A stretch of 64,000 nt of DNA, taken from JABWBH01 sp964526695. GTDB taxonomy: Bacteria; Planctomycetota; Phycisphaerae; UBA1845. Positions within the stretch are counted from its first letter, which is position 1; every line of letters begins with the position of its first letter. The DNA lies in contig CAZGJA010000089.1 of assembly GCA_964526695.1 (NCBI GenBank), positions 62,001-126,000 on the forward strand. The letters are read 5' to 3'. Shown here in pieces: positions 49,027 to 57,411 of this stretch. The translations under genes and the position numbers were made by a program. The notes under the pieces are model-generated. The model did not search any database and was not told where the DNA came from. It saw only the letters and a list, made by a program, of their open reading frames with translations.

Positions 49027-50529
49027 GTGAATGTACGCGCATCGGATGTCGTGTCCTCGCTCGCCTCAGTGCTCACCGAGAAGATCGGTCCCCAGCGATT
49101 CAGCCTGTGGTTTAAGAACGTGACGCGGTTCGAAGTCACCGGCGACTACCTCCGTGTGTGGGTCGCCAACCCGTTCATTGGAGAATGGGTCGAGCGCCAT
49201 TTCACCGAGGCGCTGCTTGAATCCGCGCGGGAGGTCACCGGGCAGGTTTTGCGCCTCAGCTTCACCATCGATCCGGCGCTGGCCGCTGCCGCGGGGCGCA
49301 AGCAGCCTGACCGTCAGGCGGAGTTCATCGCCACCAACCCCGAACGCGAGGCTCGGCATCCGCGTGGCACGAACGGATCCGTCCCGCCGCAGCGCCTTCC
49401 CGGTCGGCTCGACGACTTCATCGTCGGCCCGTCGAACCTCATGGCCTACACCGCGACGCAGCAGGTCATCGAGCATCCGGCGGGGATGTATAACCCGCTG
49501 TTCATCCACGGCGGTTGCGGGTTGGGCAAGACGCACCTGCTCCAGGCCGTGTGCAACGGCATTCGCGAGCGGCAGCCTTCCCTCCAGTGGCGCTACGTCA
49601 GCGGCGAGCAGTTCACCAACGACTACATCTACGCGATCAAGAACCGCGACCTCGACGCCTTCCGCCACCGGTATCGCAACGTGGACGTGCTCGTCATCGA
49701 CGACGTGCACTTCTTCGCGTCCAAGAAGGCCACGCAGGAGGAGTTCCTCCACACGTTCAACACCGTCTTCACCCTGGGCAAGCAGGTTGTGCTCTCCTCC
49801 GACGCGCACCCGAAGATGATCGGGCACCTGTCGGAGCACCTGGTCAGCCGGCTGGTGTCGGGCATGGTGGTGCGCATCGACTCGCCGGATTCGCAGGTGC
49901 GCATGGGCGTGCTGTCGGCCGCGGCGAAGCGCATGGGCGTGGAGGTTCCGGAGGCGGTGAAGCACTGCATCGCGGACAGCTTCCGCGCCAACATCCGCGA
50001 GCTGGAAGGCGCGCTGCTGAAGGTGGTGGCGATGGCGGGCTTAAGCGGTCAGCCGCTGACGTTGTCGCTGGCGGAGCGGGCGCTGTCGGAGCTGGTGCGT
50101 CACACGGCGCCGGTGATCCGGCTTTCGGATATCGAGACGACTTCGGCGCTGTTCTTCGGGCTGACGGCCGGCGACCTGCACACGTCGCGGAAGACGCGCA
50201 CTATCGCGCTGGCGCGGTCCATCGCCATGTACCTGGCCCGCAAGCATACGAAACTGAGCTTCCCCGAAATCGGGCGGTTCATGGGCAACAAGAATCACTC
50301 GACCGTCATCCTTGCGGCGCGGCGCGTGTCGAAGATGCTGCAGGGCGATGAGGAAGTCGCCTGGTGCACGCCGGCGGGTCAGAAGCAGATGAACCTTGCA
50401 GTTCTGATCCAGGAGCTGGAAGATCAACTGGGTCATCGGCAACCCGTGCTCGCCCCGGTGCTGGCGTCGGCATCGGCGCCGGCAGCGCGGAAGGTTGAGA
50501 CTCCCGAGCTTGCGGAGTGTGTCGCATGA
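49027..50529 (+). CDS. dnaA: chromosomal replication initiator DnaA
   Basis: The 500-residue protein has all four domains: domain I (LTEKIGPQRFSLWFKNVTRFEV), a short linker, the AAA+ domain from about 128 (DDFIVGPSNLMAY; Walker A GGCGLGKTHLLQAV; Walker B VLVIDDVHFFASKKATQEEF; sensor VLSSDAHPKMI) and the DNA-binding domain with AMYLARKHTKLSFPEIGRFMGNKNHSTVILAARRV. The start is GTG 49027 behind a strong AGGAGGAGGA. The signature has NKNHSTV in place of the usual GRDHTTV. It is followed not by dnaN but by a phosphohexomutase gene. Confidence 0.96.
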   Translation: MNVRASDVVSSLASVLTEKIGPQRFSLWFKNVTRFEVTGDYLRVWVANPFIGEWVERHFTEALLESAREVTGQVLRLSFTIDPALAAAAGRKQPDRQAEFIATNPEREARHPRGTNGSVPPQRLPGRLDDFIVGPSNLMAYTATQQVIEHPAGMYNPLFIHGGCGLGKTHLLQAVCNGIRERQPSLQWRYVSGEQFTNDYIYAIKNRDLDAFRHRYRNVDVLVIDDVHFFASKKATQEEFLHTFNTVFTLGKQVVLSSDAHPKMIGHLSEHLVSRLVSGMVVRIDSPDSQVRMGVLSAAAKRMGVEVPEAVKHCIADSFRANIRELEGALLKVVAMAGLSGQPLTLSLAERALSELVRHTAPVIRLSDIETTSALFFGLTAGDLHTSRKTRTIALARSIAMYLARKHTKLSFPEIGRFMGNKNHSTVILAARRVSKMLQGDEEVAWCTPAGQKQMNLAVLIQELEDQLGHRQPVLAPVLASASAPAARKVETPELAECVA

Positions 50530-50543
50530 CGTGGCAGGGCTGA

Positions 50544-51980
50544 ATGACGTTGATGATGGGAGTGTCCGGGATCCGCGGCATCGTCGGGCAGACGATGACG
50601 CCGGAGCTGGTGCGCCGGGCGGCGTCGGGGTTTGTCGCGTTTCTCGGGGGCGCGTCAGCGAAGGGCGCTGCGTCAACGAAGGGCGGGGTGCGGCTGGTGG
50701 TGGCGCGCGACTCCCGCCCCAGCGGCGCGGAGCTGGCGTCGCACCTTCTGGATGAGCTGGCCGCGCGCGGCTGCCCTGCCGTTGACTTGGGCATCGTCTC
50801 GACGCCTTGCGCGGGGCGCGCCGTTCGACGGCTGGCCTGCGACGGCGGAATCCTCCTCACCGCGAGCCACAATCCCGCGCAGTACAACGGCATCAAGTTC
50901 CTCACGCGCGAAGGCGGCGCCCCCAATGCGAAAGCCGCGGCCGCGATACTCGAGCAGATTCACGCGATTCCCACGGTTCCCCAGCACGCCGTGCCCGCCT
51001 CGTTTCGCGCTGCTGCTTCCCCATCGCCCGGCATCCGCGGCGGTGCGTTGGGGACCACGCCGGAAGGCGCGGAAGCGCTCCGCGAACACGTCGAGGCCGT
51101 GCTCGATACGGTCGTCGTCGAGCGCATCCGCGCCGCGCGGTTTCACGTCGTGCTGGACAGCGTGTGCGGCGCCGGGGGGGGGGAAGGGCTTGCGCTGCTT
51201 GCGGCGCTGGGGTGCCGCGTGACGCACATGGGCGCCGAGCCGAGCGGTGTTTTTCCCCACGCGCCGGAGCCGGTGGAGGAGAACCTGACGGAGCTGGCGG
51301 AGACGGTGCGTCGCGTCGGGGCGGACGCCGGCCTCGCGCAGGATCCCGACGCCGATCGGCTGGCGATCGTGGACGAGACGGGTCGCTACATCGGCGAGGA
51401 GTACACGCTGGCGCTGTCGGCGATGAACGTGCTGGGCATGAGGCCCGGCACGGCCGTGGCGAATCTTTCGACTTCGCGCATGATCGACGACGTGGCGGCC
51501 GCGATCCCCGGATGCCGGGTCGAGCGCAGCGCCGTCGGCGAGGCGAACGTCGTCGAGCGGATGCGCGCGACGGGCGCGGTGATCGGCGGCGAGGGCAACG
51601 GCGGAGTCATTGATCCGCGCATCGGCTGGATTCGAGACAGCCTCGTGGCGATGGCGCAGGTCTTGGAACTGCGGGCGCGGCGCGGTCAACCGCTGTCGCG
51701 CATCGTCGCCTCCATGCCGCGCTACGAGATCGTCAAGGCCAAGCTCGACCTGCCCGCGGACGGCGTGCGCCCGATCCTCGACCGAGTTCTGGCCGCCTAC
51801 GCGAAGGAGCGGATCAGCGGCGTGGATGGCGTCCGCGTGGATCGCGCGGACGGCTGGTTCCACGTCCGCGGGTCCAACACCGAGCCGATCATGCGCATCA
51901 TCGCGGAAGCCAAAGATCGCGCCGCAGCCGAGCGCATGATCGACGAGGTGCGCAGCCTCGTGGCGCAGCATCAGGATTGA
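50544..51980 (+). CDS. phosphohexomutase (phosphoglucosamine/phosphomannomutase family)
   Basis: The 478-residue alpha-D-phosphohexomutase has GVSGIRGIVG at the start, the phosphoserine loop GILLTASHNPAQYNGIKF, the metal loop LAQDPDADRLAIVDETG, the sugar-binding GEGNGGVIDPRIGW and the phosphate-binding RGSNTEPIMRIIAEA. GEGNGG (not the GEQSGH of GlmM) fits the archaeal-type or bifunctional PMM/PGM group, so the substrate hexose is uncertain. It starts 14 bases after dnaA and is probably co-transcribed. Confidence 0.87.
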   Translation: MTLMMGVSGIRGIVGQTMTPELVRRAASGFVAFLGGASAKGAASTKGGVRLVVARDSRPSGAELASHLLDELAARGCPAVDLGIVSTPCAGRAVRRLACDGGILLTASHNPAQYNGIKFLTREGGAPNAKAAAAILEQIHAIPTVPQHAVPASFRAAASPSPGIRGGALGTTPEGAEALREHVEAVLDTVVVERIRAARFHVVLDSVCGAGGGEGLALLAALGCRVTHMGAEPSGVFPHAPEPVEENLTELAETVRRVGADAGLAQDPDADRLAIVDETGRYIGEEYTLALSAMNVLGMRPGTAVANLSTSRMIDDVAAAIPGCRVERSAVGEANVVERMRATGAVIGGEGNGGVIDPRIGWIRDSLVAMAQVLELRARRGQPLSRIVASMPRYEIVKAKLDLPADGVRPILDRVLAAYAKERISGVDGVRVDRADGWFHVRGSNTEPIMRIIAEAKDRAAAERMIDEVRSLVAQHQD

Positions 51981-52105
51981 CGCCGCGACTGAAACGTCGA
52001 AACGCCGAAATCAGAACACCTTACGCGAGTGAGGAGCGTTCCGACCCACCATTGAAGCGCGGAGGCGCCGACTTATCAAGAACTCGACGCATGAATTGCG
52101 TATGG

Positions 52106-52139
52106 GTGGCATGCTCTCGCGGTACTCCGCGTGAGCATG
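52106..52139 (+). repeat. single hairpin, TACT loop, third stem variant
   Basis: Arms CATGCTC/GAGCATG, a T-T mismatch, CGCGG/CCGCG and loop TACT. The inner stem differs from the 8505 copy (CGCCG/CGGCG) by a paired change, keeping the fold. Confidence 0.8.
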
Positions 52140-52209
52140 TGCCCTAAGCCGCGCGCCCAGGCGCAATTCGCGCCGCGTTCGACCGCGCTCGGGTGAATTC
52201 GGCGCTGCC

Positions 52210-52644
52210 TCACGGCATGTCGCAGCAGCAGATGTCGCCGCTTTCGGTGACGACGTCGCAGACGCCCTCCGGGATGCCCACATCGCAGGGGATGTCCGGC
52301 GCCGAACAGCACAATTCATCAGCCCAGTCCGTTGACTTCTTCGCGCGAGCGCGGGTGGTCCGGCCCTGCGGTGCTGACACTGTGGCGCGCGGCGCGTCGG
52401 TGAGCGCGGCGGGAGGGCGGAAGTCGGACATCTGCAATGACGCGTAGGCCTGGCGGCAGCGGCGGAACTGAGTGCGTGCCAGCGGGATGGCGCGCCACAC
52501 GCCCTCGCGGATCAGGTCCGCGCGGATCACGTTCGAGCACGAAGGTCCGCCGGTGACGGCGCGGTAGGCGCAGCGGAAGCCTTTCATCGGAGAAATCCAG
52601 CGCTGGTAGAAGGTGATCAGCAAGGCGAGGACGTGCCGCATCAT
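52210..52644 (-). CDS. yidD: YidD-like membrane insertion factor with Cys-rich tail
   Basis: Residues 1-70 match YidD: LLITFYQRWISPMKGFRCAYRAVTGGPSCSNVI and a terminal RRCRQA, with the ISP and C-x-Y/F pattern. YidD aids insertion of membrane proteins with YidC. The family normally stops near 70-90 residues; here a further 70 follow, ending in a Cys cluster (ELCCSAPDIPC, GVCDVV, DICCCDMP) that could bind metal. The start is one of two adjacent ATGs at 52644/52641. It is not next to rnpA or yidC as in many genomes. Confidence 0.78.
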   Translation of the reverse strand: MMRHVLALLITFYQRWISPMKGFRCAYRAVTGGPSCSNVIRADLIREGVWRAIPLARTQFRRCRQAYASLQMSDFRPPAALTDAPRATVSAPQGRTTRARAKKSTDWADELCCSAPDIPCDVGIPEGVCDVVTESGDICCCDMP

Positions 52645-52817
52645 GGTGCATGATCCGCGAATCGCTCGACGTCGGTATCGACGCGCCGGTGAGCGCAGGC
52701 CCGATGGCATGAGCATAACAGGTTCGCGGGCGCTGTCGCTTATAATCCCGAGCGTTTTGTGGATGGGTGAGCGGAGCCGGCCAGCCCGGCGCGGGGCGGC
52801 GAAGCGATCCTTGATCG

Positions 52818-52957
52818 CCACGGCCTGGCGAGTACGCCAGATCGTGCCACCCAGCCGAGCGTCTTGAGCATTGGCGAGCGGACCCGGCTGGACTGGCGCG
52901 AGCCGGCGGTGCAGTCCTTGATCGCCACGGCCTGGCGAGTACGCCAGACCGTGCCAC
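52818..52957 (-). repeat. tandem duplication carrying two inverted TACT-loop hairpins
   Basis: Two module A copies in the minus orientation (52818-52850, 52925-52957) sit 107 bases apart, each preceded by TCCTTGATCGCCACGG, so a segment of about 107 bases is duplicated. The region 52645-53136 has no gene. A diverged module (GAGCGGACCCGGCTGG near 52876) may be what is left of a B partner. Confidence 0.8.
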
Positions 52958-53136
52958 CCGGCCGTGCCACCCGGCGCGGGGGTGACGAGGGGAAGGCCTC
53001 CTCGCGAATCCTGCCACAGCCCATCAGGGAAGAACCCTCGCGGGTCGCGCATCCAATGTCGGTCGGGCGCGGTTGGGCCGGTTCGCTGTTGGACGCGGCT
53101 CCCCGCGCGGATTTGAAACAGGAAGGTGAACGGATA

Positions 53137-53817
53137 ATGACATCGCTCAAGATGCGGATCCTAAGTGCTTGTTTGATAGCAGGTTGTGCTCTTGTTGGGA
53201 CGGCGGCAGCGCAGGAAGACGGGACGAAGAAGCCCACCGCTCAGCCGCCGGCTGCGGGAAAGGCGCCCGCCGCGACGCAGGCCCCAGTCGCGGCGCTGCC
53301 CAAGTGCCCGGTCATGGGCGAGGAGATCGACTTCTCGGTTCGCACGGACACGCCCGACGGTCCGGTTTACTTCTGCTGCGCGATGTGCATCAGCAAGTTT
53401 GAGAAGGAACCCGCCAAGTTCGCGGACGCGGTCAAGGCGCAGCGCGAGACGCTCGCCAAGCGGGCGCGCGTGCAGACCAAGTGCCCGGTCAGCGGCAAGC
53501 CGGTGGACGGCAAGACCTCGGCCGAGGTGGGCGGGCAGAAGGTTTCCTTCTGTTGCGCGCAGTGCGTGGACAAGTACAAGGCCGAGCCGGCGAAGTACAA
53601 AGGCGCGCTGGAGGGCAGCTACACGTATCAGACGAAGTGCCCGGTCAGCGGCGAGGACATCAACCCGACCGTCGCTTCGGATCTGTCCACGGGGCAGCGC
53701 ATCTACTTCTGCTGCAAGGACTGCATCGAGAAGTTCAACAAGGACGCCGCCAAGTATGCGCCAAAGCTGGCTGAGCAAGGCGTACACGTGGACGTCAAGA
53801 AACTCCAGGGTAAGTAG
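53137..53817 (+). CDS. secreted protein with three YHS/TRASH-like metal-binding units
   Basis: The 226-residue protein has a signal peptide (ACLIAGCALVGTAAAQ) and then three repeats of one pattern: CPVMGEEI...VYFCCAMCISKFEKEP, CPVSGKPV...VSFCCAQCVDKYKAEP and CPVSGEDI...IYFCCKDCIEKFNKDA. CPV(M/S)G and FCCxxC are the ligands of YHS/TRASH-type heavy-metal domains. AGGAAGGTGA supports ATG 53137. Position upstream of the CusB/CusA-like genes suggests a periplasmic copper or silver binder; three units in one protein is unusual. Confidence 0.83.
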   Translation: MTSLKMRILSACLIAGCALVGTAAAQEDGTKKPTAQPPAAGKAPAATQAPVAALPKCPVMGEEIDFSVRTDTPDGPVYFCCAMCISKFEKEPAKFADAVKAQRETLAKRARVQTKCPVSGKPVDGKTSAEVGGQKVSFCCAQCVDKYKAEPAKYKGALEGSYTYQTKCPVSGEDINPTVASDLSTGQRIYFCCKDCIEKFNKDAAKYAPKLAEQGVHVDVKKLQGK

Positions 53818-53833
53818 AGGCGTTCGCAGCATC

Positions 53834-53982
53834 GAGTAGTTCGCGCCGCGCGGGGAGTGGGTAGTTCGCCGCTCCGCGGCGAGAACGCGTCGGGTGGTCC
53901 GCCGCAACGCGACGAGAACGCGGTGGTAATCCGCCGCAACGCGACGAGAGCGCGGTGGGTAGTTCGCCGCTCCGCGGCGAGC
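53834..53982 (+). repeat. tandem array of GTAGT-led hairpins
   Basis: At least four modules in the same orientation: near 53834 (decayed), 53859-53882 (GGGTAGT, stem TCGCCGC/GCGGCGA, loop TCC), 53891-53914 and 53922-53947 (GTGGTCC/GGTAATCC heads, stem with AAC loop) and 53957-53980 (as the second). They are the same family as 14870-14948. Confidence 0.8.
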
Positions 53983-54102
53983 GTGCGCCCTAGACTCGCG
54001 CGACTGGCGGCTCCTTTGCGCCTGATACTCAGGGGCTAGCAAGGAGTAATCGTTCTCCTTGGAGCGGGGGTGGTGCGCGCTGCGGGGCGGAAGAACCCTC
54101 CC

Positions 54103-54199
54103 CCGGCCCCTCCCTGAAAGGGAGGAGAGTTTCCCAATGGCCCTCCCTGAGAGGGAGGGGAGTTCCCAAGCTGCCTTCCTTCAAGGGGAGGGGAGTTTG
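54103..54199. repeat. three CCCTCCCT-type tandem hairpins
   Basis: CCCTCCCTGAAAGGGAGGAG, CCCTCCCTGAGAGGGAGGGG and a CTTCCTTCAAGGGGAGGGG unit, each followed by AGTT, form three successive hairpins in the leader of the adaptor gene. Related to 33817 and 44644. No T tract. Confidence 0.7.
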
Positions 54200-54253
54200 C
54201 CTTTGGCCCGCCCTCACGTAGAGGGCGCAGGCTGAGCGACCCTCGGTACGCAG

Positions 54254-56887
54254 ATGGGCGCGGGCATGAGTCGATTCCGTATGACACACAGAGTCCGTGT
54301 TTCGCGAAGGCCGGGACGCGTGTGGATTGTTGTCGCCGTGGTGGCGTTCGTCCTGCTGGCGAGCGTCACGGCGCTGCTCACGTTCGCGCCCGAAGCGCTA
54401 TGGCGAAAACTCGCCGATCGAGCCGCGGCCGGATCGGGCGGCTCGGTCGAGAGCGCTCCCGGCGTCGGCGGCGCTGAAGCAGGCACAAAACAAGACGCGA
54501 ACAAGGAAGGCGAGGGCAAGGCCGCGGCGCCGCAGCTCTACACCTGCGGCATGCATCCCAACGTCATCCAGTCCACGCCCGGCGACTGTCCCATCTGCCA
54601 CATGAAGCTGACGCCCATGAAGACCGGGCAGGAGGAGAAACTTGATGAGCGCGAGCGCAAAGTTCTGTACTGGCGCTCGCCGATGGTCGCGGGCTACACC
54701 TCCGATCGCCCCGGACGCGATCCGATGGGTCACGATCTGGTCCCTGTTCACGGCGAATCGGGCAACGCGCCGGTGGGGCGAAGCATCAAGATCGACCCCG
54801 TCGTCGTGCAGAACATGGGCATCCGCACCGCGGTGCTCGCGCGCGGCCCGCTCATCAAAACGCTGCGAACCGTCGGGCGCGTGGACTACAACGAGCAGGC
54901 GCTCTCCTACGTGACGCCCAAGTTCGAGGGCTGGATCGAGACGCTCCACGCCGACCAGACGGGCCGGCAGGTTCGCGCGGGCGATCCGCTGTTCGACGTG
55001 TACTCCCCTCGTCTCTACAACGCGCAGGAAGAGTACATGGTGGCGCTGCGCGGCCTGGAGAAGCTGCCGGAGCGGATGGGCGAGGACGCGCGCGGCGACG
55101 CGCAGCGCATGTTGAGCGCCGCGCGCGTGCAGCTTCGCTATCTCGACGTTTCCGACGAGCAGATCGAGCAGCTCACCCGCGACGGAAAGCCGCGCAAGAC
55201 GCTGACCCTGCACGCGCCCTCAGGCGGCGTCATCACCGAGAAGATGGCCGTCGAGGGGCTGTACATCATGCCTGGGATGAAGCTCTACACGATCGCCGAT
55301 CTGGCGCACGTGTGGGTGTTTCTCGACGTGTATGAGTACCAGCTTCCGTGGGTGCGCGTGGGGCAGGAAGCGGTGATGACCCTGCCGTACGTCCCGGGGC
55401 GGGAGTTTCACGGGCGCGTGGTGTACATCTACCCGTACATGGAAAAGGAGACGCGCGTCGTCAAGGTGCGTCTGGACTTTCCGAACCCCGATCTCGAGCT
55501 GAAGCCCGGCATGTACGCGACGATCACGCTGCGGGCGGACCTGGCGCGCGACGCCGTGCTGATCCCGCGCGAGGCCTACATCGACTCCGGCACGCGGCAG
55601 GTGGCGTTTGTGGATCAGGGCGGGGGCAAGTTCCAGCCGCGCGACATTCAAGTCGGCGTGCAGGTGGGCGACGGGATGGTCGAGCTGGTGTACGGGCTGG
55701 ACGCCGGCGAGCGCGTGGTCACCAGCGGGCAGTTCCTCCTGGATACGGAAAGCCGGCTGAAGGAGGCCGTGGCGAAGATGTCGGGCGCGGCCAGCCCTTC
55801 CGGAGATATGCCGGGGACTTCCGTCACTGCGGACGGTTCCGTTCATGCCGATGCGGGGGCGCGCATCACGATTCCGCCCGATGCGAAGTACGCCTGCCCG
55901 ATGGACAAGCACCCCGACGAGACGGATCCCGCGCGGCAGGGGGCGTTCTTCTCCGCGGAGGCGGGGCGCTGCGACTGGTGCGGGATGAACCTCAAGCCGC
56001 TTGCGGAGTTGGAGTGGGTCGCGGCGATGAAGGCGGCTGGGGACCGCGACGTGGCGTACACGTGCGTGGATCATCCGCACATCTTCGCGGAGTCGGCGGG
56101 CACGTGTCCGCGATGCGGAAAAGATCTGAAGCCGTTCATCGTGGCCTACGCGTGCCCCGACGTAAGTCACGCCGACGTCGTGCTGCAACGGCCCGGCGTA
56201 TGCGAGCGGTGCGGGAAGACCCTGGCGCCTTTTCGTGAAAGCTGGCTAGCAGGGGAATCGCCGAGTGCAGGGAAGCCCGAAGCAGCGGCTGAGTCGGCCA
56301 TTGCGCGGGAGTTCCGTTGTCCGATGCACCCGGATCAGCGGGGCAAGAGCGCGGACCCGCCCTGCGCGGTATGCGGCATGAAGCTGGTGCCCGCCGACCG
56401 GGTTCCCAAACCGGCGACGACGCCGGAGGCTGTTCGCGTGCAGGTCGATTTCCTCATGGAGCATTACCTCGCGCTGCAGCAGCGGTTCGCCTCGGACCGG
56501 ACGACGGAGGTCGCGCTGCACGCGCTGGGTCTGGTGGCGGCGTCGGACGAGATTCTCAAGCGCGCGCAACCGGCCGGCGAAGCCGCGCCCTCCGGCGGCG
56601 AGAGCGTGCCGGCGGCGCTGCGCGAAGCCGTCGAGCGATTGCGCGCCGCGGCCGTGCGCACGACGGGCAAAGACCTCGACGCGGATCGCGCCACCTTTGT
56701 GGATCTGAGCAACGCGATGCGCGCCGTTCTGGAGCAGGTTCGCCCGGATGCAGCGCATTACCCGAAGCTCTACATTTACCATTGCCCCATGACGAAGGGC
56801 GATTGGATCCAGGACACGGACACCCTGGCCAACCCGTTTTATGGATTCAAGATGCTCAAGTGCGGGGAGTTGAAGGAAACGAAGTAG
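54254..56887 (+). CDS. CusB-like RND periplasmic adaptor with multiple metal-binding motifs
   Basis: The 877-residue membrane-fusion protein is about twice the usual CusB length. Order: membrane anchor (WIVVAVVAFVLLASVTALLTF); heavy-metal motif YTCGMHP...CPICHMKL (about 96-122); YWRSPMVAGYTSD and MGHDLVPVH, typical of CusB; the adaptor core (YVTPKFEGWIETLHADQTGRQV, GGVITEKMAVEGLYIMPG, TLRADLARDAVLIPREAYIDSG); further motifs near 546 (YACPMDKH, CDWCGMNL), 602 (YTCVDHPH, CPRCGKDL), 632 (YACPDVSH, CERCGKTL) and 687 (FRCPMHPD, CAVCGMKL); a DUF3347-like helical end (VDFLMEHYLALQQRFASD) with YHCPMTKGDW. ATG 54266 is an alternative start. It probably works with the CusA-like pump; the metal is likely Cu or Ag. 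Confidence 0.88.
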   Translation: MGAGMSRFRMTHRVRVSRRPGRVWIVVAVVAFVLLASVTALLTFAPEALWRKLADRAAAGSGGSVESAPGVGGAEAGTKQDANKEGEGKAAAPQLYTCGMHPNVIQSTPGDCPICHMKLTPMKTGQEEKLDERERKVLYWRSPMVAGYTSDRPGRDPMGHDLVPVHGESGNAPVGRSIKIDPVVVQNMGIRTAVLARGPLIKTLRTVGRVDYNEQALSYVTPKFEGWIETLHADQTGRQVRAGDPLFDVYSPRLYNAQEEYMVALRGLEKLPERMGEDARGDAQRMLSAARVQLRYLDVSDEQIEQLTRDGKPRKTLTLHAPSGGVITEKMAVEGLYIMPGMKLYTIADLAHVWVFLDVYEYQLPWVRVGQEAVMTLPYVPGREFHGRVVYIYPYMEKETRVVKVRLDFPNPDLELKPGMYATITLRADLARDAVLIPREAYIDSGTRQVAFVDQGGGKFQPRDIQVGVQVGDGMVELVYGLDAGERVVTSGQFLLDTESRLKEAVAKMSGAASPSGDMPGTSVTADGSVHADAGARITIPPDAKYACPMDKHPDETDPARQGAFFSAEAGRCDWCGMNLKPLAELEWVAAMKAAGDRDVAYTCVDHPHIFAESAGTCPRCGKDLKPFIVAYACPDVSHADVVLQRPGVCERCGKTLAPFRESWLAGESPSAGKPEAAAESAIAREFRCPMHPDQRGKSADPPCAVCGMKLVPADRVPKPATTPEAVRVQVDFLMEHYLALQQRFASDRTTEVALHALGLVAASDEILKRAQPAGEAAPSGGESVPAALREAVERLRAAAVRTTGKDLDADRATFVDLSNAMRAVLEQVRPDAAHYPKLYIYHCPMTKGDWIQDTDTLANPFYGFKMLKCGELKETK

Positions 56888-57007
56888 GGAGCTGTTGGCT
56901 GCTAGCTGTTAGCTGTCAGCCAGAGCGGGGCTTTGGCGTCTGTGGAGAACTCTGAGAATCGCTTCAATCAGGGTCTCAAGTAGACGGAGCGAAGGTTTTT
57001 GTGGCTA

Positions 57008-57370
57008 GCTGAGTCTCCAGTTGGCTGCGGTTGCCGGGATTTTGGATTGCATGAACTCGCGATCATGCATTGAAATCGGCGGGAGGCGTGGTGCCCCGGA
57101 GGGGCATCCGAGAATAGCCCAGCGATTTATCGCTGGGGTGTTCGCGGCGATGGATCGAAAGTCCCGGAGGGACGGATGAAGCGCGGAGATGAAGTGTGCA
57201 TATCGCGATGAGAATCAGCCGTCCCTCCGGGACTGCGCTATCAAACGCTATGTCCCCCAGCCATGAATGGCTGGGCTATTCTCGGATGCCCCTCTGGGGC
57301 ACAAAAGCACGCCACGTCGCAACCTTAAGACCATCGATGCGCTGCGCACCGGCGTCAGATGGGAATCAGG
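57008..57370. mobile_element. 363-bp MITE-like element, copy 1
   Basis: Terminal inverted repeats (GCTGAGTCTCC at the left; GTCAGATGGGAATCAGG at the right) enclose a 212-base core (57091-57302) that starts GTGCCCCGGAGGGGCATCCG and ends in its inverse with one mismatch in 32. TGTGGCTA (57000-57007) and TCTGGCTA (57371-57378) flank it as an 8-bp duplication with one mismatch. No ORF of note, so it would be non-autonomous. It lies between the adaptor and pump genes, in the 524-base gap. Confidence 0.82.
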
Positions 57371-57411
57371 TCTGGCTAATAGCCAGCAGCTAGCAGCCGG
57401 CAGCTCTTCCC

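Noticed and set aside
57091..57302. Structured non-coding RNA rather than a mobile element
   Set aside because: The flanking 8-bp duplications and the empty site near 4855 point to insertion. An RNA role in addition is not excluded, but nothing in the sequence requires it.
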